Source of the DNA: Candidatus Salinicoccus stercoripullorum
GTDB taxonomy: Bacteria; Bacillota; Bacilli; Staphylococcales; Salinicoccaceae
Length of the DNA stretch: 64,000 bases
NCBI GenBank assembly: GCA_019113295.1
Contig: DXHR01000025.1
Coordinates: 62,001-126,000, forward strand
Direction: 5' to 3'
Shown piece by piece: positions 47,837 to 57,115 of the stretch. A program made the translations under genes and the position numbers. The notes below the pieces were generated by a model. The model saw only the letters and a program-made list of their open reading frames with translations, did not search any database and had not been told where the DNA came from. The stretch's first letter is position 1. Each line of letters opens with the position of its first letter.

Positions 47837-48799
47837 CTAAAGTTTGGCGTCGAGGGCGCTTATCACCTCATGGATGCTTTCACTTGACTTGAGACTCGCA
47901 CCGCTGGCAAACGGATGACCCCCGCCTCCAAACTGTTCTGCAACATCGTTTATCACTGTATCTTTGGAGCGGAGACGCACGCGGATCTCATCTTCCTCCT
48001 CCACTGCCATGAACCAGATCCTGGCCTCTTCAATCTCCCGGTACATGTTGACACTCATGCTCGCTTCATTACTGGTCAGGTCATATTTCCTGAGTACAGA
48101 TTTCGGCACCCATACTGACAGCACACCTTTGTCGGTGATCTGAAAGTTATCGATGAGATACCCTTTGAACCTGAACTGGTTCAGAGACTGTACGTTCATG
48201 AGTTGCATATCCTTTGCAGCATCAAAATTGAACCTCTTCAGTTCCGAAGCAATCCGGTGGGTCATGCTGCTCGTATTGCTGAATAAAAATCTGCCTGTGT
48301 CCCCCACTATGCCGGCAAACAGCAATCTTGCCGATTCATCATTGATGTAGTCATTATCGAATCCCCACAGTGCAGTGAGCAGGTAGATGAGCTCTGATGT
48401 CGAAGATACGCCCGTCTCCACTATATTGACGTCCCCATACGGATCATGATCCGGATGGTGATCAATCTTGATCACTTTTTCCCCCACGGACAAATCCCCG
48501 TCTATACGGTCCCTGTTGGCAGTATCCAATACGATCAGCAGCGGGTTGCGGAGTGTAGTCACCGGGTCCATCCTTCCCAGATAGTTGAGCGAAGCCTCCT
48601 CGTCTCCGAGCGCCGCGACGGATTTATTCGGAAAGATCGATTTCAGCACCGCCTTCAGCCCGAGCTGGGAACCCAGGGCATCGGGGTCGGGGCGTTTATG
48701 ACGCATGATGATGATTTCGTCATACGCGTTGATCAGGTTGAGCACTTCCTTGTAATGTGCATTTAATTGTGAAAATTGTTTTATATATTCTGTGAACAA
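47837..48799 (-). CDS. nrnA: Bifunctional oligoribonuclease/PAP phosphatase (NrnA)
   Basis: A DHH/DHHA1 phosphoesterase that degrades nanoRNAs and hydrolyses 3'-phosphoadenosine 5'-phosphate. The protein has 320 residues. Motif I RHKRPDPDALGSQ, motif II VLDTANRDRIDG, motif III KIDHHPDHDPYG and the DHHA1 glycine motif GGGGHPFASGAS are all intact. The start is a TTG 8 nt after GGGAG. It lies 13 bp before dnaE and is divergent from ytpI; B. subtilis has the same order with ytqI. Confidence 0.95.
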   Translation of the reverse strand: MFTEYIKQFSQLNAHYKEVLNLINAYDEIIIMRHKRPDPDALGSQLGLKAVLKSIFPNKSVAALGDEEASLNYLGRMDPVTTLRNPLLIVLDTANRDRIDGDLSVGEKVIKIDHHPDHDPYGDVNIVETGVSSTSELIYLLTALWGFDNDYINDESARLLFAGIVGDTGRFLFSNTSSMTHRIASELKRFNFDAAKDMQLMNVQSLNQFRFKGYLIDNFQITDKGVLSVWVPKSVLRKYDLTSNEASMSVNMYREIEEARIWFMAVEEEDEIRVRLRSKDTVINDVAEQFGGGGHPFASGASLKSSESIHEVISALDAKL

Positions 48800-48876
48800 T
48801 TGTGATTCTCCCTCTCCAAATATTTACTTGGTAAGCATTATAAATTATACTACAATGTGGAATGGAGTTGTATCAG

Positions 48877-49233
48877 ATGGAAATGTTATATCAAATATCG
48901 GTATCTGTTCTGGTTACTCTGCTGCTTGTCAGCCTTTTCATGTTCCTGCTTTTCAAAGTAAGGCAGATCAGGAGCAGACGTGATGTTCAATCTGCACATT
49001 TTAACAGCATATCAAGAATCTGGCTCGGACTGCTCATCTTCACTTTCGGGCTGAATACCATCGTCCAGTTCCACACAGCTGTTTCCTATATAATAGGTTC
49101 GTTATTCATTATATTGGGTGCATATAACATCCGGCATTTCAACGCTGCCAGGAAATATTTCAAAGGCAACCTTCCCATCGAAGAAAAGGCCTGGGAGGAA
49201 TTTGAACGCAAACAGCGCCAAAGCGGCAAATAG
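48877..49233 (+). CDS. ytpI: YtpI-like membrane protein
   Basis: An integral membrane protein of about 118 residues with three hydrophobic segments (about 4-24, 48-64 and 70-88), then a short charged C-terminal tail (EEKAWEEFERKQRQSGK) on the inside. Size, topology and position beside nrnA-dnaE match B. subtilis YtpI; function unknown. The start is uncertain: ATG at 48877 has GGAG 9 nt upstream, while ATGs at 48862 and 48883 are possible. Single-gene transcript. Confidence 0.8.
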   Translation: MEMLYQISVSVLVTLLLVSLFMFLLFKVRQIRSRRDVQSAHFNSISRIWLGLLIFTFGLNTIVQFHTAVSYIIGSLFIILGAYNIRHFNAARKYFKGNLPIEEKAWEEFERKQRQSGK

Positions 49234-49262
49234 ACAAGTGGGGCTCCACTTGTCTATTTTTT
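49228..49262. terminator. Bidirectional terminator between ytpI and ytoI
   Basis: AAATAGACAAGTGG and CCACTTGTCTATTT flank GGCT, a perfect stem over the ytpI stop with T runs on both strands. Confidence 0.92.
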
Positions 49263-50528
49263 ATGATCGCTGTAATGCTGGATCATCAGCATGGCCTTGG
49301 ATAATACATTCCCCTCAGAGTAAGTTTCAACTTCCAGCCGGAGAAACTGATCACCGAGATCGATGATATTGCCTTCCAGTACAATTTCCTGGTTGAGCTG
49401 TACGAGCTTCACATTTACAAGGTTCAATGAATCCATGTGGTAGCTGTGAATGCCACGGCTCTTCAGCACTACTGCTGTCAGCCGTTCGACAAGCCTCATG
49501 AATGCCGATTGGGTAATGCTTCCGTATTCATCAGTCATAAAAGGCATGACTTTCATACGGACCCTATTTTCGTCTATACGGATTTCCCGGTCGATCACTT
49601 CTTCCGATGACATGCCCGTGCTGAGCTTTCTCGGCTCAAACTCCCTGAACACATCACGCCTGTGCACAACACCCAGAAACCGGTGCTCTCTGTCGACTAC
49701 AGGTACGATATTGAGCTGGTGCCAGCTCATCACCTGCCTGAGTGTCTGAAGTGTGCTCGACGGCAGCACTTCAATATTCTGCTGCAGCCATTCGCTGTAA
49801 CGGCCTTTATCCATTGAAGAGATATCCGTGGAGCGTATGGTGCCGAGATACCTCTCCCCCTCCACCAGGACAGTCACTTTGTCCGCCGGAGTATATTTGC
49901 GTGTATCATCAGTTTTAAGATCGTACATATACTTCTCCTGCCTTACAACCAGATCATCCGCTGTGACGACATTGCTCATAAGGGATCGGCTGTAGAGTTC
50001 CCGCTGTATGACAGAGGCCACAGAAAATGTATCAGTGCTGGTCGAAATGACCGGCAACCCGAGCGATTCCGCTTTTTCCATGATCCCTGCAGCAGGACCG
50101 AAGCCTCCGGTTATAAGTATACCTGAACGGTTATCCATGGCACGCCACTGGGCATCTTCACGGTTGCCCACAATGAGCAGAGCCCCTTCTTCAAGGTAAG
50201 TCTCAAGTGCTTCTGTACGCATTGCACCGATGATAAAGCGGGTGATTTCATGTTTCATCCCTTTCCTGCCTGCAAGGGTGGTGCCCTGGATGACACGGTT
50301 CACCTGCTGAAAAGTGAGATTGCCCTCTCCGTGGGATTCTCTCGGCGCAACACGGATGGTCCCCACTCTTTCTATCGTTTTGACGAGCCCTTCCTTTTCG
50401 GCGGATTTTATCGCCCTGTAGCTGGTGCCGTCCGATACATCCAGGTTCGCGGATATCTGTCTCACTGAAATTTTAGCGCCTTCCGGCAATGCGTGTATAT
50501 ATTCGAGTATTTCATCATGTTTTGACAT
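49254..50528 (-). CDS. ytoI: DRTGG/CBS-domain regulatory protein (YtoI-like)
   Basis: The protein has 424 residues and a multi-domain layout: an N-terminal winged helix (ISVRQISANLDVSDGTSYRAIKSAEKEGLV, about 20-50), a DRTGG domain (about 80-185), a pair of CBS domains (about 190-310; VVDREHRFLGVVHRRDVF) and a C-terminal hotdog fold (SYHMDSLNLVNVKLVQLNQEIVLEGNI). B. subtilis YtoI has the same arrangement. CBS pairs usually sense adenine nucleotides such as c-di-AMP or AMP; which one, and what the protein regulates, are unknown. Confidence 0.88.
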   Translation of the reverse strand: MSKHDEILEYIHALPEGAKISVRQISANLDVSDGTSYRAIKSAEKEGLVKTIERVGTIRVAPRESHGEGNLTFQQVNRVIQGTTLAGRKGMKHEITRFIIGAMRTEALETYLEEGALLIVGNREDAQWRAMDNRSGILITGGFGPAAGIMEKAESLGLPVISTSTDTFSVASVIQRELYSRSLMSNVVTADDLVVRQEKYMYDLKTDDTRKYTPADKVTVLVEGERYLGTIRSTDISSMDKGRYSEWLQQNIEVLPSSTLQTLRQVMSWHQLNIVPVVDREHRFLGVVHRRDVFREFEPRKLSTGMSSEEVIDREIRIDENRVRMKVMPFMTDEYGSITQSAFMRLVERLTAVVLKSRGIHSYHMDSLNLVNVKLVQLNQEIVLEGNIIDLGDQFLRLEVETYSEGNVLSKAMLMIQHYSDHKK

Positions 50529-50554
50529 TTGATCACCTTGAGTCCATTATACAT

Positions 50555-50590
50555 TAAAAATAAGGGGCACCGCGAGTGCCCCTTATTTTA
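50555..50590 (-). terminator. Terminator after the metal-dependent hydrolase gene
   Basis: AAATAAGGGGCAC and GTGCCCCTTATTT pair around a CGCGA-type loop; the minus strand ends in TTTTT. Confidence 0.9.
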
Positions 50591-50606
50591 TAAATATATC
50601 CGTATC

Positions 50607-51293
50607 CTAAAATCTGACTTCGTCACCGGCTGTGAGTACCTGGCAGCCGGTGGACAGTTTGTTTTTAAATTCATCCGGGTCCTGCTTGATTGGCGGGAAT
50701 GTGTTGTAATGGATCGGAACGGCTGTCCCTGGTTTCACCAGATTATCGGTCGCATACACTGCATCCTCGATTCCCATCGTGAAATTGTCGCCGATCGGAA
50801 CAAAGAATACGTCAAACGGCCCATTCAGTTCTGATATGAGCTTCATATCACCGAAGATCCCCGTATCCCCGGCATGATAGATTTTCTTATCTCCCGCCTC
50901 AAGGATGATGCCGGTCGGCATTCCTGTATAGACCAGGCCGGAACCATCATCGAAAGTATAGCTCGAACTGTGGAAAGCGTGTACGAATTTGACGGAGCCG
51001 AATTCGAATTCATTTCGGCCGCCGATATTCATCGCCGCAACTTCGATATCCTTACTGCCGATATAGTCTGCAAGCTCCACCGGTGCAATGACTGTTGCAT
51101 TATTGCGTTTTGCGATATCCACCGTATCCCCGACATGATCGTTATGCCCGTGGGTGAGGACGATATAATCGGTCTCGACTTCATCTGCGATTAAATCGGT
51201 GAGTTCATTTCCGTTTATGAATGGATCGACGAGCACTTTTGAACCATTGTTTTCCAAAGCGATGATCGAATGTCCATGGTAGCTTAGTTTCAT
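50607..51293 (-). CDS. ytkL: Metallo-beta-lactamase-fold hydrolase (UPF0173, YtkL-like)
   Basis: The protein has 228 residues and begins MKLSYHGHSIIALENNG like the UPF0173 family. The metal-binding motif is VLTHGHNDHVGD (HxHxDH) near residues 47-58, with further His and Asp in YHAGDTGIFGD and IHYNTFPP. A cytoplasmic hydrolase with no known substrate. It lies upstream of ytoI with a terminator between, as in staphylococci. Confidence 0.93.
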   Translation of the reverse strand: MKLSYHGHSIIALENNGSKVLVDPFINGNELTDLIADEVETDYIVLTHGHNDHVGDTVDIAKRNNATVIAPVELADYIGSKDIEVAAMNIGGRNEFEFGSVKFVHAFHSSSYTFDDGSGLVYTGMPTGIILEAGDKKIYHAGDTGIFGDMKLISELNGPFDVFFVPIGDNFTMGIEDAVYATDNLVKPGTAVPIHYNTFPPIKQDPDEFKNKLSTGCQVLTAGDEVRF

Positions 51294-51395
51294 TATGAAA
51301 ATACTTCCTTTCCATTAGAGTGATATATATTAACACTACCCGCCAGGAAAAGGATTCATGCATGATATGGTACAATTCCCTGTGAGGTGAATCAT

Positions 51396-51980
51396 GTGAA
51401 AACCATTCAGAGAAACCACAATCTATCAGAAGGATTTACATCTGAAATCCTTGCGAAGGAAGATTTCAGCAGCCCGAACACTGTATTACCCGGCATGAAA
51501 AAGGCACTCCATCCCGGTTCGGAGATCTTTGCCTCACTGAACCATTGGGATGAACCCAACCGTTTCATGCTGAAGAATATCATCATCGAGTCCGCCCGCA
51601 CGATGACGGACGCCGATGGATTTGTTACAGATCAGATCTTTTCCGACCATTACCACCACCTGGACCTGCAGTTCGTCATCGAACTTTCCAAAGTCATCGG
51701 CAGACGTCATTTCATCGCGGGACCATCATTCAGTAAAGTTCCGGCTTTCCTTCAGAGCCGGCTCCTGGATGAACTCGTCGATCATGATGCATCAGGCATC
51801 ATGTATGACGTGAGAGATACCGACATGGATGACTTCGATACCCTGCAGCCTTTGGCAAAACTTAAAATACACGCCAAAAAGCGGATTGTCATCATCCCTC
51901 TCGTCAGGGACGAATCCCAGTTAAGAGAGCTGACAGGAAGCATCCCCTTCGATACGGTGGCTCTCGATCGGCAGACATGA
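51396..51980 (+). CDS. Unrecognised protein, possible TIM-barrel fragment
   Basis: I do not recognise this 194-residue protein. It is soluble, acidic, with a His/Asp-rich middle (QIFSDHYHHLDLQFVIELSKVIGRRHFIAG) and alternating strand-helix segments (KRIVIIPLVRDE, SIPFDTVALDRQ) that look like a TIM-barrel half, but no catalytic motif is certain. The GTG at 51396 is chosen because GAGGTG lies 6 nt upstream; the GTG at 51387 overlaps it. In S. aureus the same slot, between the hydrolase and ald, is as I recall a pepQ-type gene, so this gene looks lineage-specific. It has its own terminator. Confidence 0.75.
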   Translation: MKTIQRNHNLSEGFTSEILAKEDFSSPNTVLPGMKKALHPGSEIFASLNHWDEPNRFMLKNIIIESARTMTDADGFVTDQIFSDHYHHLDLQFVIELSKVIGRRHFIAGPSFSKVPAFLQSRLLDELVDHDASGIMYDVRDTDMDDFDTLQPLAKLKIHAKKRIVIIPLVRDESQLRELTGSIPFDTVALDRQT

Positions 51981-51985
51981 TCCAG

Positions 51986-52025
51986 AGAAAAAGCCTCCGG
52001 ATAATTTCCTCCGGAGACTTTTTCT
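51986..52025. terminator. Bidirectional terminator between the unknown gene and ald
   Basis: AGAAAAAGCCTCCGG and CCGGAGACTTTTTCT pair with one mismatch around a 10-nt loop. It can stop both convergent transcripts. Confidence 0.85.
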
Positions 52026-52031
52026 GATGTA

Positions 52032-53144
52032 TTAGAGCAGTGTCTCTATATCAGTATATTCAAGGTTCTGAGCTTCTGCTACAGCCTTGTATGTCACGTG
52101 GCCTTCGTACGTGTTGAATCCGCCAAGCAGGACAGGATTCTGTTTGGCCGCTTCCCTGTATCCTTTATTGGCAATCTGCAGCCCATAGTTCATCGTTGCG
52201 TTGGTGAGTGCTATCGTGGAAGTGCGCGGCACTGCGCCCGGCATGTTCGCAACTGCATAATGGACGACCTCATGCTTCACGTAAGTCGGATCATCATGAG
52301 TTGTCACTTTGTCCGTAGTCTCGAAAATACCGCCCTGGTCTATTGCAATATCCACGATTACTGAACCGGCGCTCATCGATTTGATCATGTCTTCTGTAAC
52401 GAGTCTCGGTGCTTTGGCTCCCGGTATGAGAACGGCACCGATCACTAAATCGCTTTCTTTTACCGCCTTTTCAATGTTCAGAGGCGATGACATAAGCGTC
52501 TGCACGCTGGCACCGAACAGATCATCCAGTTCCCTGAGACGTTTTGGGTTGAGGTCCAGGATGGTTACATCGGCACCGAGACCGATTGCCATTTTAGCAG
52601 CATTCGTACCCGCCATGCCGCCGCCGATGATGGTCACTTTGCCGCGGGAAACACCCGGTACACCACTCAGCAGGATTCCTTTTCCACCGTTGATCTTCTG
52701 CAGGTACTCTGCTCCGATTTGTGTGGCCATCCGTCCCGCAACTTCACTCATAGGTGAAAGCAGAGGCAGCGATCCGTCAGGTGCCTGGATCGTTTCATAG
52801 GCAATCGACACGACATTTTTTTCTAAAAGCGCTTTCGTTAATTCGATTTCTGGAGCCAGGTGAAGATAAGTAAATAAAATGAGGTTCTCTTTAAAGTAGC
52901 CGAATTCCCCGGAAAGCGGTTCCTTGACTTTCACTACCATGTCAGCATCCCACGCTGCAGCTGCAGTTTCAGCGATTTCGGCTCCGGCATCAACATAGTC
53001 GGAGTCGTAAAAGTACGAACCGGCTCCGGCATTCTTTTCAACCTTGACCGTGTGACCTGACTCTACAAAAGCATGGACGCCCGCCGGCGTAAGACCCACA
53101 CGGCTTTCATTATTTTTAATTTCTTTTGGAACACCAATAATCAT
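52032..53144 (-). CDS. ald: Alanine dehydrogenase
   Basis: NAD-dependent deamination of L-alanine to pyruvate and ammonia. The protein has 370 residues. It starts [23 protein letters not shown], with substrate Arg and Lys residues; [15 protein letters not shown] contains the catalytic His. The Rossmann motif [17 protein letters not shown] is near residue 170, and [21 protein letters not shown] is characteristic. The ATG at 53144 has AAAGGAGA upstream. Beside uspA and ackA as in staphylococci. Confidence 0.97.
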   Translation of the reverse strand: MIIGVPKEIKNNESRVGLTPAGVHAFVESGHTVKVEKNAGAGSYFYDSDYVDAGAEIAETAAAAWDADMVVKVKEPLSGEFGYFKENLILFTYLHLAPEIELTKALLEKNVVSIAYETIQAPDGSLPLLSPMSEVAGRMATQIGAEYLQKINGGKGILLSGVPGVSRGKVTIIGGGMAGTNAAKMAIGLGADVTILDLNPKRLRELDDLFGASVQTLMSSPLNIEKAVKESDLVIGAVLIPGAKAPRLVTEDMIKSMSAGSVIVDIAIDQGGIFETTDKVTTHDDPTYVKHEVVHYAVANMPGAVPRTSTIALTNATMNYGLQIANKGYREAAKQNPVLLGGFNTYEGHVTYKAVAEAQNLEYTDIETLL

Positions 53145-53287
53145 TGCAATATCTCCTTTCTTCATTGAAGCAATTGTAACACACAGTTAACAAAATCGTC
53201 ATGAGAATTGGTTCACACAAGTTATAAAATTTTAAAATGTGGTATAGTATATAGAAAGCGATATCACACATGAAAGGAGCAGTAATA

Positions 53288-53788
53288 ATGCTTAAGTACA
53301 ACAACATCCTTATTGCAGTAGACGGATCGAGAGAGGCAGAGTGGGCATTCCATAAGGCGATTGAAATTGCAAAGCGTAACGATTCCACACTTTCAGTCAT
53401 CAATGTGATTGACACACGGTCATTTGCATCGGTAGAGGCATATGACAGGACCATCTCACAGCGGGCAAACGATTTTGCACAGAAACTGCTGGACGGCTAT
53501 GAGGAGCTGGCTGTGGAAAGAGGCGTCACAGATGTCGTTAAGATCATAGACTACGGTTCTCCAAAAAATATCATACCTAAAAAAGCGGTCAAAAAGACAG
53601 GCGCAGATCTGATTGCCTGTGGTGCGACCGGTCTTAATGCAGTAGAAAGGTTCATCATCGGTTCCGTTTCCGAAAATATCGTACGTCATGCTCCCTGCGA
53701 TGTGCTGGTAGTCAGAACAGAAAATCTTCCGGATGATTTCGAACCGGTTGTGGCAACAGAAGAATTCATGAACGAAAACAGGCAATAA
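53288..53788 (+). CDS. Universal stress protein, UspA family
   Basis: The protein has 166 residues and the UspA fold: first strand NILIAVDGSREAEWAFHKAIEIA with the nucleotide-binding Asp, and the C-terminal ATP-binding motif LIACGATGLNAVERFIIGSVSENIVRHAPCDVLVVR, which carries the Gly-x2-Gly-x9-Gly-Ser/Thr pattern of ATP-binding members. The ATG at 53288 has AAAGGAG about 8 nt upstream. Divergent from ald, convergent with ackA. The precise stress role is unknown. Confidence 0.93.
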   Translation: MLKYNNILIAVDGSREAEWAFHKAIEIAKRNDSTLSVINVIDTRSFASVEAYDRTISQRANDFAQKLLDGYEELAVERGVTDVVKIIDYGSPKNIIPKKAVKKTGADLIACGATGLNAVERFIIGSVSENIVRHAPCDVLVVRTENLPDDFEPVVATEEFMNENRQ

Positions 53789-53806
53789 GTGATTCACTGG
53801 TAAATA

Positions 53807-53844
53807 AAACGCGGCCGCCGGAATTGCCCCGGCGGCCGCGTTTT
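53807..53844. terminator. Bidirectional terminator between uspA and ackA
   Basis: AAAACGCGGCCGCC and GGCGGCCGCGTTTT pair perfectly around an 11-nt loop; a very stable GC-rich stem. Confidence 0.95.
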
Positions 53845-53854
53845 CATACTATGA

Positions 53855-55045
53855 TCAAAATCCTGCAATTTCCATTACATCGCGTGCAATCATCACTTCT
53901 TCGTTTGTAGGAATGATGATGATCTTGACCGGTGAATACGGATGGTTGATGAATTTCTCCCGGCCACGTACATCGTTGGATGACGGGTCGAAATAGACAC
54001 CCATGAATTCAAGCCCTTCCAGCACTTTGGCACGCACGATATCAGAGTTCTCACCGACTCCTGCTGTGAATATGATTGCGTCCAACCCCCCCATGCGCGT
54101 CGCATAGGAGCCCATGTATTTGTGGATCCGCTCACCGAAAACTTCCAATGCCAGTTCAGCTCTTTCGTTCCCTTTCTGCGCTTCTTCCTCGATATCACGC
54201 AGATCACTGGAGAATCCGCTCACACCAAGCAGTCCGGATTCCTTGTTCAGGACATTCAGAACTTCTACAGCCGATTTACCGGTCTTTTCCATGATATAAG
54301 GAATCAGGGCCGGATCGATGTTACCTGAACGGGTTCCCATTGTAACTCCCGCAAGCGGCGTAAAGCCCATGGAAGTATCAATCGATTCACCGCCTTTAAC
54401 AGCCGCAATGCTTGCACCGTTACCAAGGTGGCAGCTGATGATCCTGAGTTCTTCAAGCGGCCTGTTCATCATTTCTGATGCTCTCTGGGTAACATACTTG
54501 TGGCTGGTGCCGTGGAAACCGTACTTGCGGATGCCGTAGTCTTCATAGTAGTTGTATGGAAGGCTGTAGAGATAGGAACTTTCCGGCATTGTCTGGTGGA
54601 ATGACGTATCAAATACCGCAACATGCGGCACATCAGGCAGCTGTTCCCTGAAGGCATTGATGCCCATCAGGTTTGCCGGATTGTGCAGCGGTGCAAGTTC
54701 ACTCAGTTTCTGTATTTCCCTGACGACTTCGTCATCGATCAGCACGGACTTGTCGAATACTTCGCCGCCGTGTACAACACGGTGTCCACTCGCATCTATA
54801 TCGCTGATGCTTTTGATGACGCCGTTCTCAACAAGTTTTTCCAGCATGAGGTTGACCGCCTCCTCATGATTTTTAAAGTCCTGATTTATTGTCTCCTTCT
54901 CACCATCCACTGTTATGGAGAAGATACCGTTATCCAAGCCGATTCTCTCTACGAGTCCTTTAGCTATCTCTTTCTCATCGGGCATTTCGAATAGCTGGAA
55001 CTTGAAGGAAGAGCTTCCCGCATTTATTGCAATTATTTTAGACAT
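53855..55045 (-). CDS. ackA: Acetate kinase
   Basis: It interconverts acetyl phosphate and acetate with ATP formation. The protein has 396 residues. [17 protein letters not shown] is the N-terminal phosphate-binding signature, VHGGEVF and HNPANLMGI are near the substrate, [17 protein letters not shown] is the second ASKHA signature, and [17 protein letters not shown] carries catalytic residues. It follows ytxK by 17 bp, as in B. subtilis, and completes a short acetate section with the symporter at 35-37 kb. Confidence 0.97.
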   Translation of the reverse strand: MSKIIAINAGSSSFKFQLFEMPDEKEIAKGLVERIGLDNGIFSITVDGEKETINQDFKNHEEAVNLMLEKLVENGVIKSISDIDASGHRVVHGGEVFDKSVLIDDEVVREIQKLSELAPLHNPANLMGINAFREQLPDVPHVAVFDTSFHQTMPESSYLYSLPYNYYEDYGIRKYGFHGTSHKYVTQRASEMMNRPLEELRIISCHLGNGASIAAVKGGESIDTSMGFTPLAGVTMGTRSGNIDPALIPYIMEKTGKSAVEVLNVLNKESGLLGVSGFSSDLRDIEEEAQKGNERAELALEVFGERIHKYMGSYATRMGGLDAIIFTAGVGENSDIVRAKVLEGLEFMGVYFDPSSNDVRGREKFINHPYSPVKIIIIPTNEEVMIARDVMEIAGF

Positions 55046-55062
55046 GTTTTCCTCCCGATAAC

Positions 55063-55962
55063 TTAATAGTCATTAGCATAACTATCATACCATGATTCCG
55101 TCTGGGCTAAAAAGTGTTTGAACTGGCCGGTATTCTTGAAGTCCGGTATATCACCGATCAATACTTCATTGTTCTTGAGAGGTGAAAATGTCTTTTTCAG
55201 TACGATAATTGATTTCCGCTGATTTTCTGTTTTGAATATGGAATTAGGCAGATTCAGGAACATCAGCAGTGTTGCCGACTCAGAGAGATATTTCTTGATC
55301 GTCTCATTATTTTCTTCAAGCATATCCGACGGCACTACAAATACCCCTATCCCGTCATCTTTAACATAACTCATTGCGCTCTCAAGCATTAGGAGATGCG
55401 CATAGCTTCGCTCACCCTGAAACGCCGTAGTGAATCCTTCCACCTCGAGTGGATAATAGCCGACTGGAAAATCCCCGATTGCCGCATCAACCTGCGGCAG
55501 TCTGACGGGTTCTATAATATTCTGCGGATATATATCCATTGGCACCTCGAGATAATCGCACAGGTTCACGTTCACCTGTGCAAGCAACGGATCCACTTCC
55601 ACTCCGAACAGTTCAGTGTCCTCAATCTGCTCCTTTACTGTCATCGAAAGGTGCCCGGTGCCGCTTCCAGCATCCAGCAGTCTGATCGGTTCTTTGTTGA
55701 ACAGCTGGAGCAGATGGGATATGAAATAGCCGATCGCATCTGGTGTCAGCTGATGATTCGGCTGTACTTTTTCTTCTTTTACGTGATAAAGATAGGCGAA
55801 TTGGAACGCTTTCCTCAGATCGCTGTAGGAACCATCCTTTTCGACACGTATGAGAGCCTCTCCCAATGCCTCCAGTCTTGTGGCATTCGGATTGCTCTCA
55901 AGCAGACGGTCCGACTCTTCTATAAGTGCATGATAAACTTTTTCCATCTGTGATAATTCCAT
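55063..55962 (-). CDS. ytxK: Class I SAM-dependent methyltransferase (YtxK-like)
   Basis: The protein has 299 residues. It has an N-terminal helical part, a SAM-binding motif [16 protein letters not shown] (near residue 95) and, instead of a clear NPPY, a [13 protein letters not shown] segment (near residue 155). This resembles adenine-specific DNA methyltransferases, and homologues sit beside ackA in B. subtilis and staphylococci, where no restriction partner is found. The target is unknown; a restriction-modification role is unlikely. Confidence 0.87.
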   Translation of the reverse strand: MELSQMEKVYHALIEESDRLLESNPNATRLEALGEALIRVEKDGSYSDLRKAFQFAYLYHVKEEKVQPNHQLTPDAIGYFISHLLQLFNKEPIRLLDAGSGTGHLSMTVKEQIEDTELFGVEVDPLLAQVNVNLCDYLEVPMDIYPQNIIEPVRLPQVDAAIGDFPVGYYPLEVEGFTTAFQGERSYAHLLMLESAMSYVKDDGIGVFVVPSDMLEENNETIKKYLSESATLLMFLNLPNSIFKTENQRKSIIVLKKTFSPLKNNEVLIGDIPDFKNTGQFKHFLAQTESWYDSYANDY

Positions 55963-55982
55963 TTAGATCCCTCATTAAACAT

Positions 55983-56012
55983 AAAATAGGGACTGCCCTG
56001 CTCGGACAGTCC
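55983..56012 (-). terminator. Hairpin after tpx
   Basis: GGACTGTCC and GGGCAGTCC pair around a short loop on the minus strand, then TATTTTAT. A weak T tract makes it a moderate terminator. Confidence 0.55.
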
Positions 56013-56035
56013 AGACAAATCATTATACTATTATA

Positions 56036-56533
56036 TTATATAGATTCCAATGCTTCAATCGCTTTATCATAATTCGGATGATCTGTACCTTCCGGTACAT
56101 ATTCCACATAGACGACTTTATTGTTCTCATCAAGGACAAACACACTGCGTGCGAGCAGTCTGAGTTCCTCCATTACGACGCCGTAGTTCCTGCCGAAGGA
56201 AAGATCTTTATGATCACTCAGGGTTACAGCGTTATCCAGCCCTTCATCCGCAGACCATCTCTTCTGGGCAAACGGAAGGTCATTTGAAATCGTCAGTACC
56301 ACTGTATTATCAACATCCGCAATCCTTTCGTTGAATGTCTTGGTCTGAGTACTGCAGACCCCTGTATCAATTGACGGTATGACACTGATCAGCTTTTTCC
56401 TGCCATCATAGTCGCTGAGTTTCACTTCTGAGAGATCAGTATTCAAAACTGAAAATTCCGGTGCCTGGTCTCCGGCTTTCACTTCCTCACCGATCAATGT
56501 CATTGGGTTTCCTTTGAATGTTACTTTAGCCAT
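56036..56533 (-). CDS. tpx: Thiol peroxidase
   Basis: A thioredoxin-dependent peroxidase of the atypical 2-Cys type, removing hydroperoxides. The protein has 165 residues. [20 protein letters not shown] has the peroxidatic Cys at about residue 60, with the resolving Cys expected near 93-95; here the region after [13 protein letters not shown] shows no Cys, so the resolving Cys is not seen. The ATG at 56533 follows GGAGGAT by about 9 nt. It overlaps the upstream RDD gene by 8 bp. trxA in this window could be its reductant. Confidence 0.93.
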   Translation of the reverse strand: MAKVTFKGNPMTLIGEEVKAGDQAPEFSVLNTDLSEVKLSDYDGRKKLISVIPSIDTGVCSTQTKTFNERIADVDNTVVLTISNDLPFAQKRWSADEGLDNAVTLSDHKDLSFGRNYGVVMEELRLLARSVFVLDENNKVVYVEYVPEGTDHPNYDKAIEALESI

Positions 56534-57104
56534 TTTGCAGATCATCCTCCTGATAATTTTTATGTCCATTACCTGTTTCCCTGAAGAGACGCGCTTTAAT
56601 CATATTTTTATAACCCTGATAATCATTCTTCACAACATAAGTATCTGCGAAGAAATCATGCAGACCGATCCTGTTTTTAGTGAATATGATCATCAGGTAC
56701 GGTATATAAGCAAGCGTGTTATTGATGTACCGGCCAACAAGCTCCCGGTACAGCACTTGCATGAAGCCGAGTCCTCCGCCGTCTTTACTGATTACACTGA
56801 TGCCCGTAATCATTTTTCCCAATGTCTGACGGAAGAAATAAGTCATCAGTATGAAATAAAGAAAATAGAGCAGCCCTGAGGCGATATTCTCCACACTGAA
56901 TATCGGCAGCCATAAATGAAAATCTTTGATATCGAGCATGCCGAGCACTGGATAGATGAGAATCTGTGAAGCTGCCCAGATTACGATCACATCAATGATG
57001 TAGCTGACCAGCCGGGTGAAGAAGTGGGCTGTGGCCATGTGATCCAGCTTGTCCATAAGCGTCTCGTTTCCGGTGCCGGGCTGATACCTTGTAGTATGTT
57101 CCAT
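56526..57104 (-). CDS. yteJ: RDD-family membrane protein (YteJ-like)
   Basis: The protein has 192 residues with RDD-type helices: the first begins [18 protein letters not shown] with the Arg and Asp that name the family, followed by two more ([30 protein letters not shown]) and a basic tail. Transport or ion-handling roles are known for some members only. It lies 11 bp after sppA and overlaps tpx, the same sppA-yteJ-tpx order as in B. subtilis. Confidence 0.88.
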   Translation of the reverse strand: MEHTTRYQPGTGNETLMDKLDHMATAHFFTRLVSYIIDVIVIWAASQILIYPVLGMLDIKDFHLWLPIFSVENIASGLLYFLYFILMTYFFRQTLGKMITGISVISKDGGGLGFMQVLYRELVGRYINNTLAYIPYLMIIFTKNRIGLHDFFADTYVVKNDYQGYKNMIKARLFRETGNGHKNYQEDDLQNG

Positions 57105-57115
57105 CTGTATCCCCC

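Noticed and set aside
55063-55962. Possible restriction-modification system around the YtxK-type methyltransferase
   Set aside because: No restriction endonuclease or specificity gene is adjacent; the neighbours are ackA and tpx, as in B. subtilis where this is a stable core gene.
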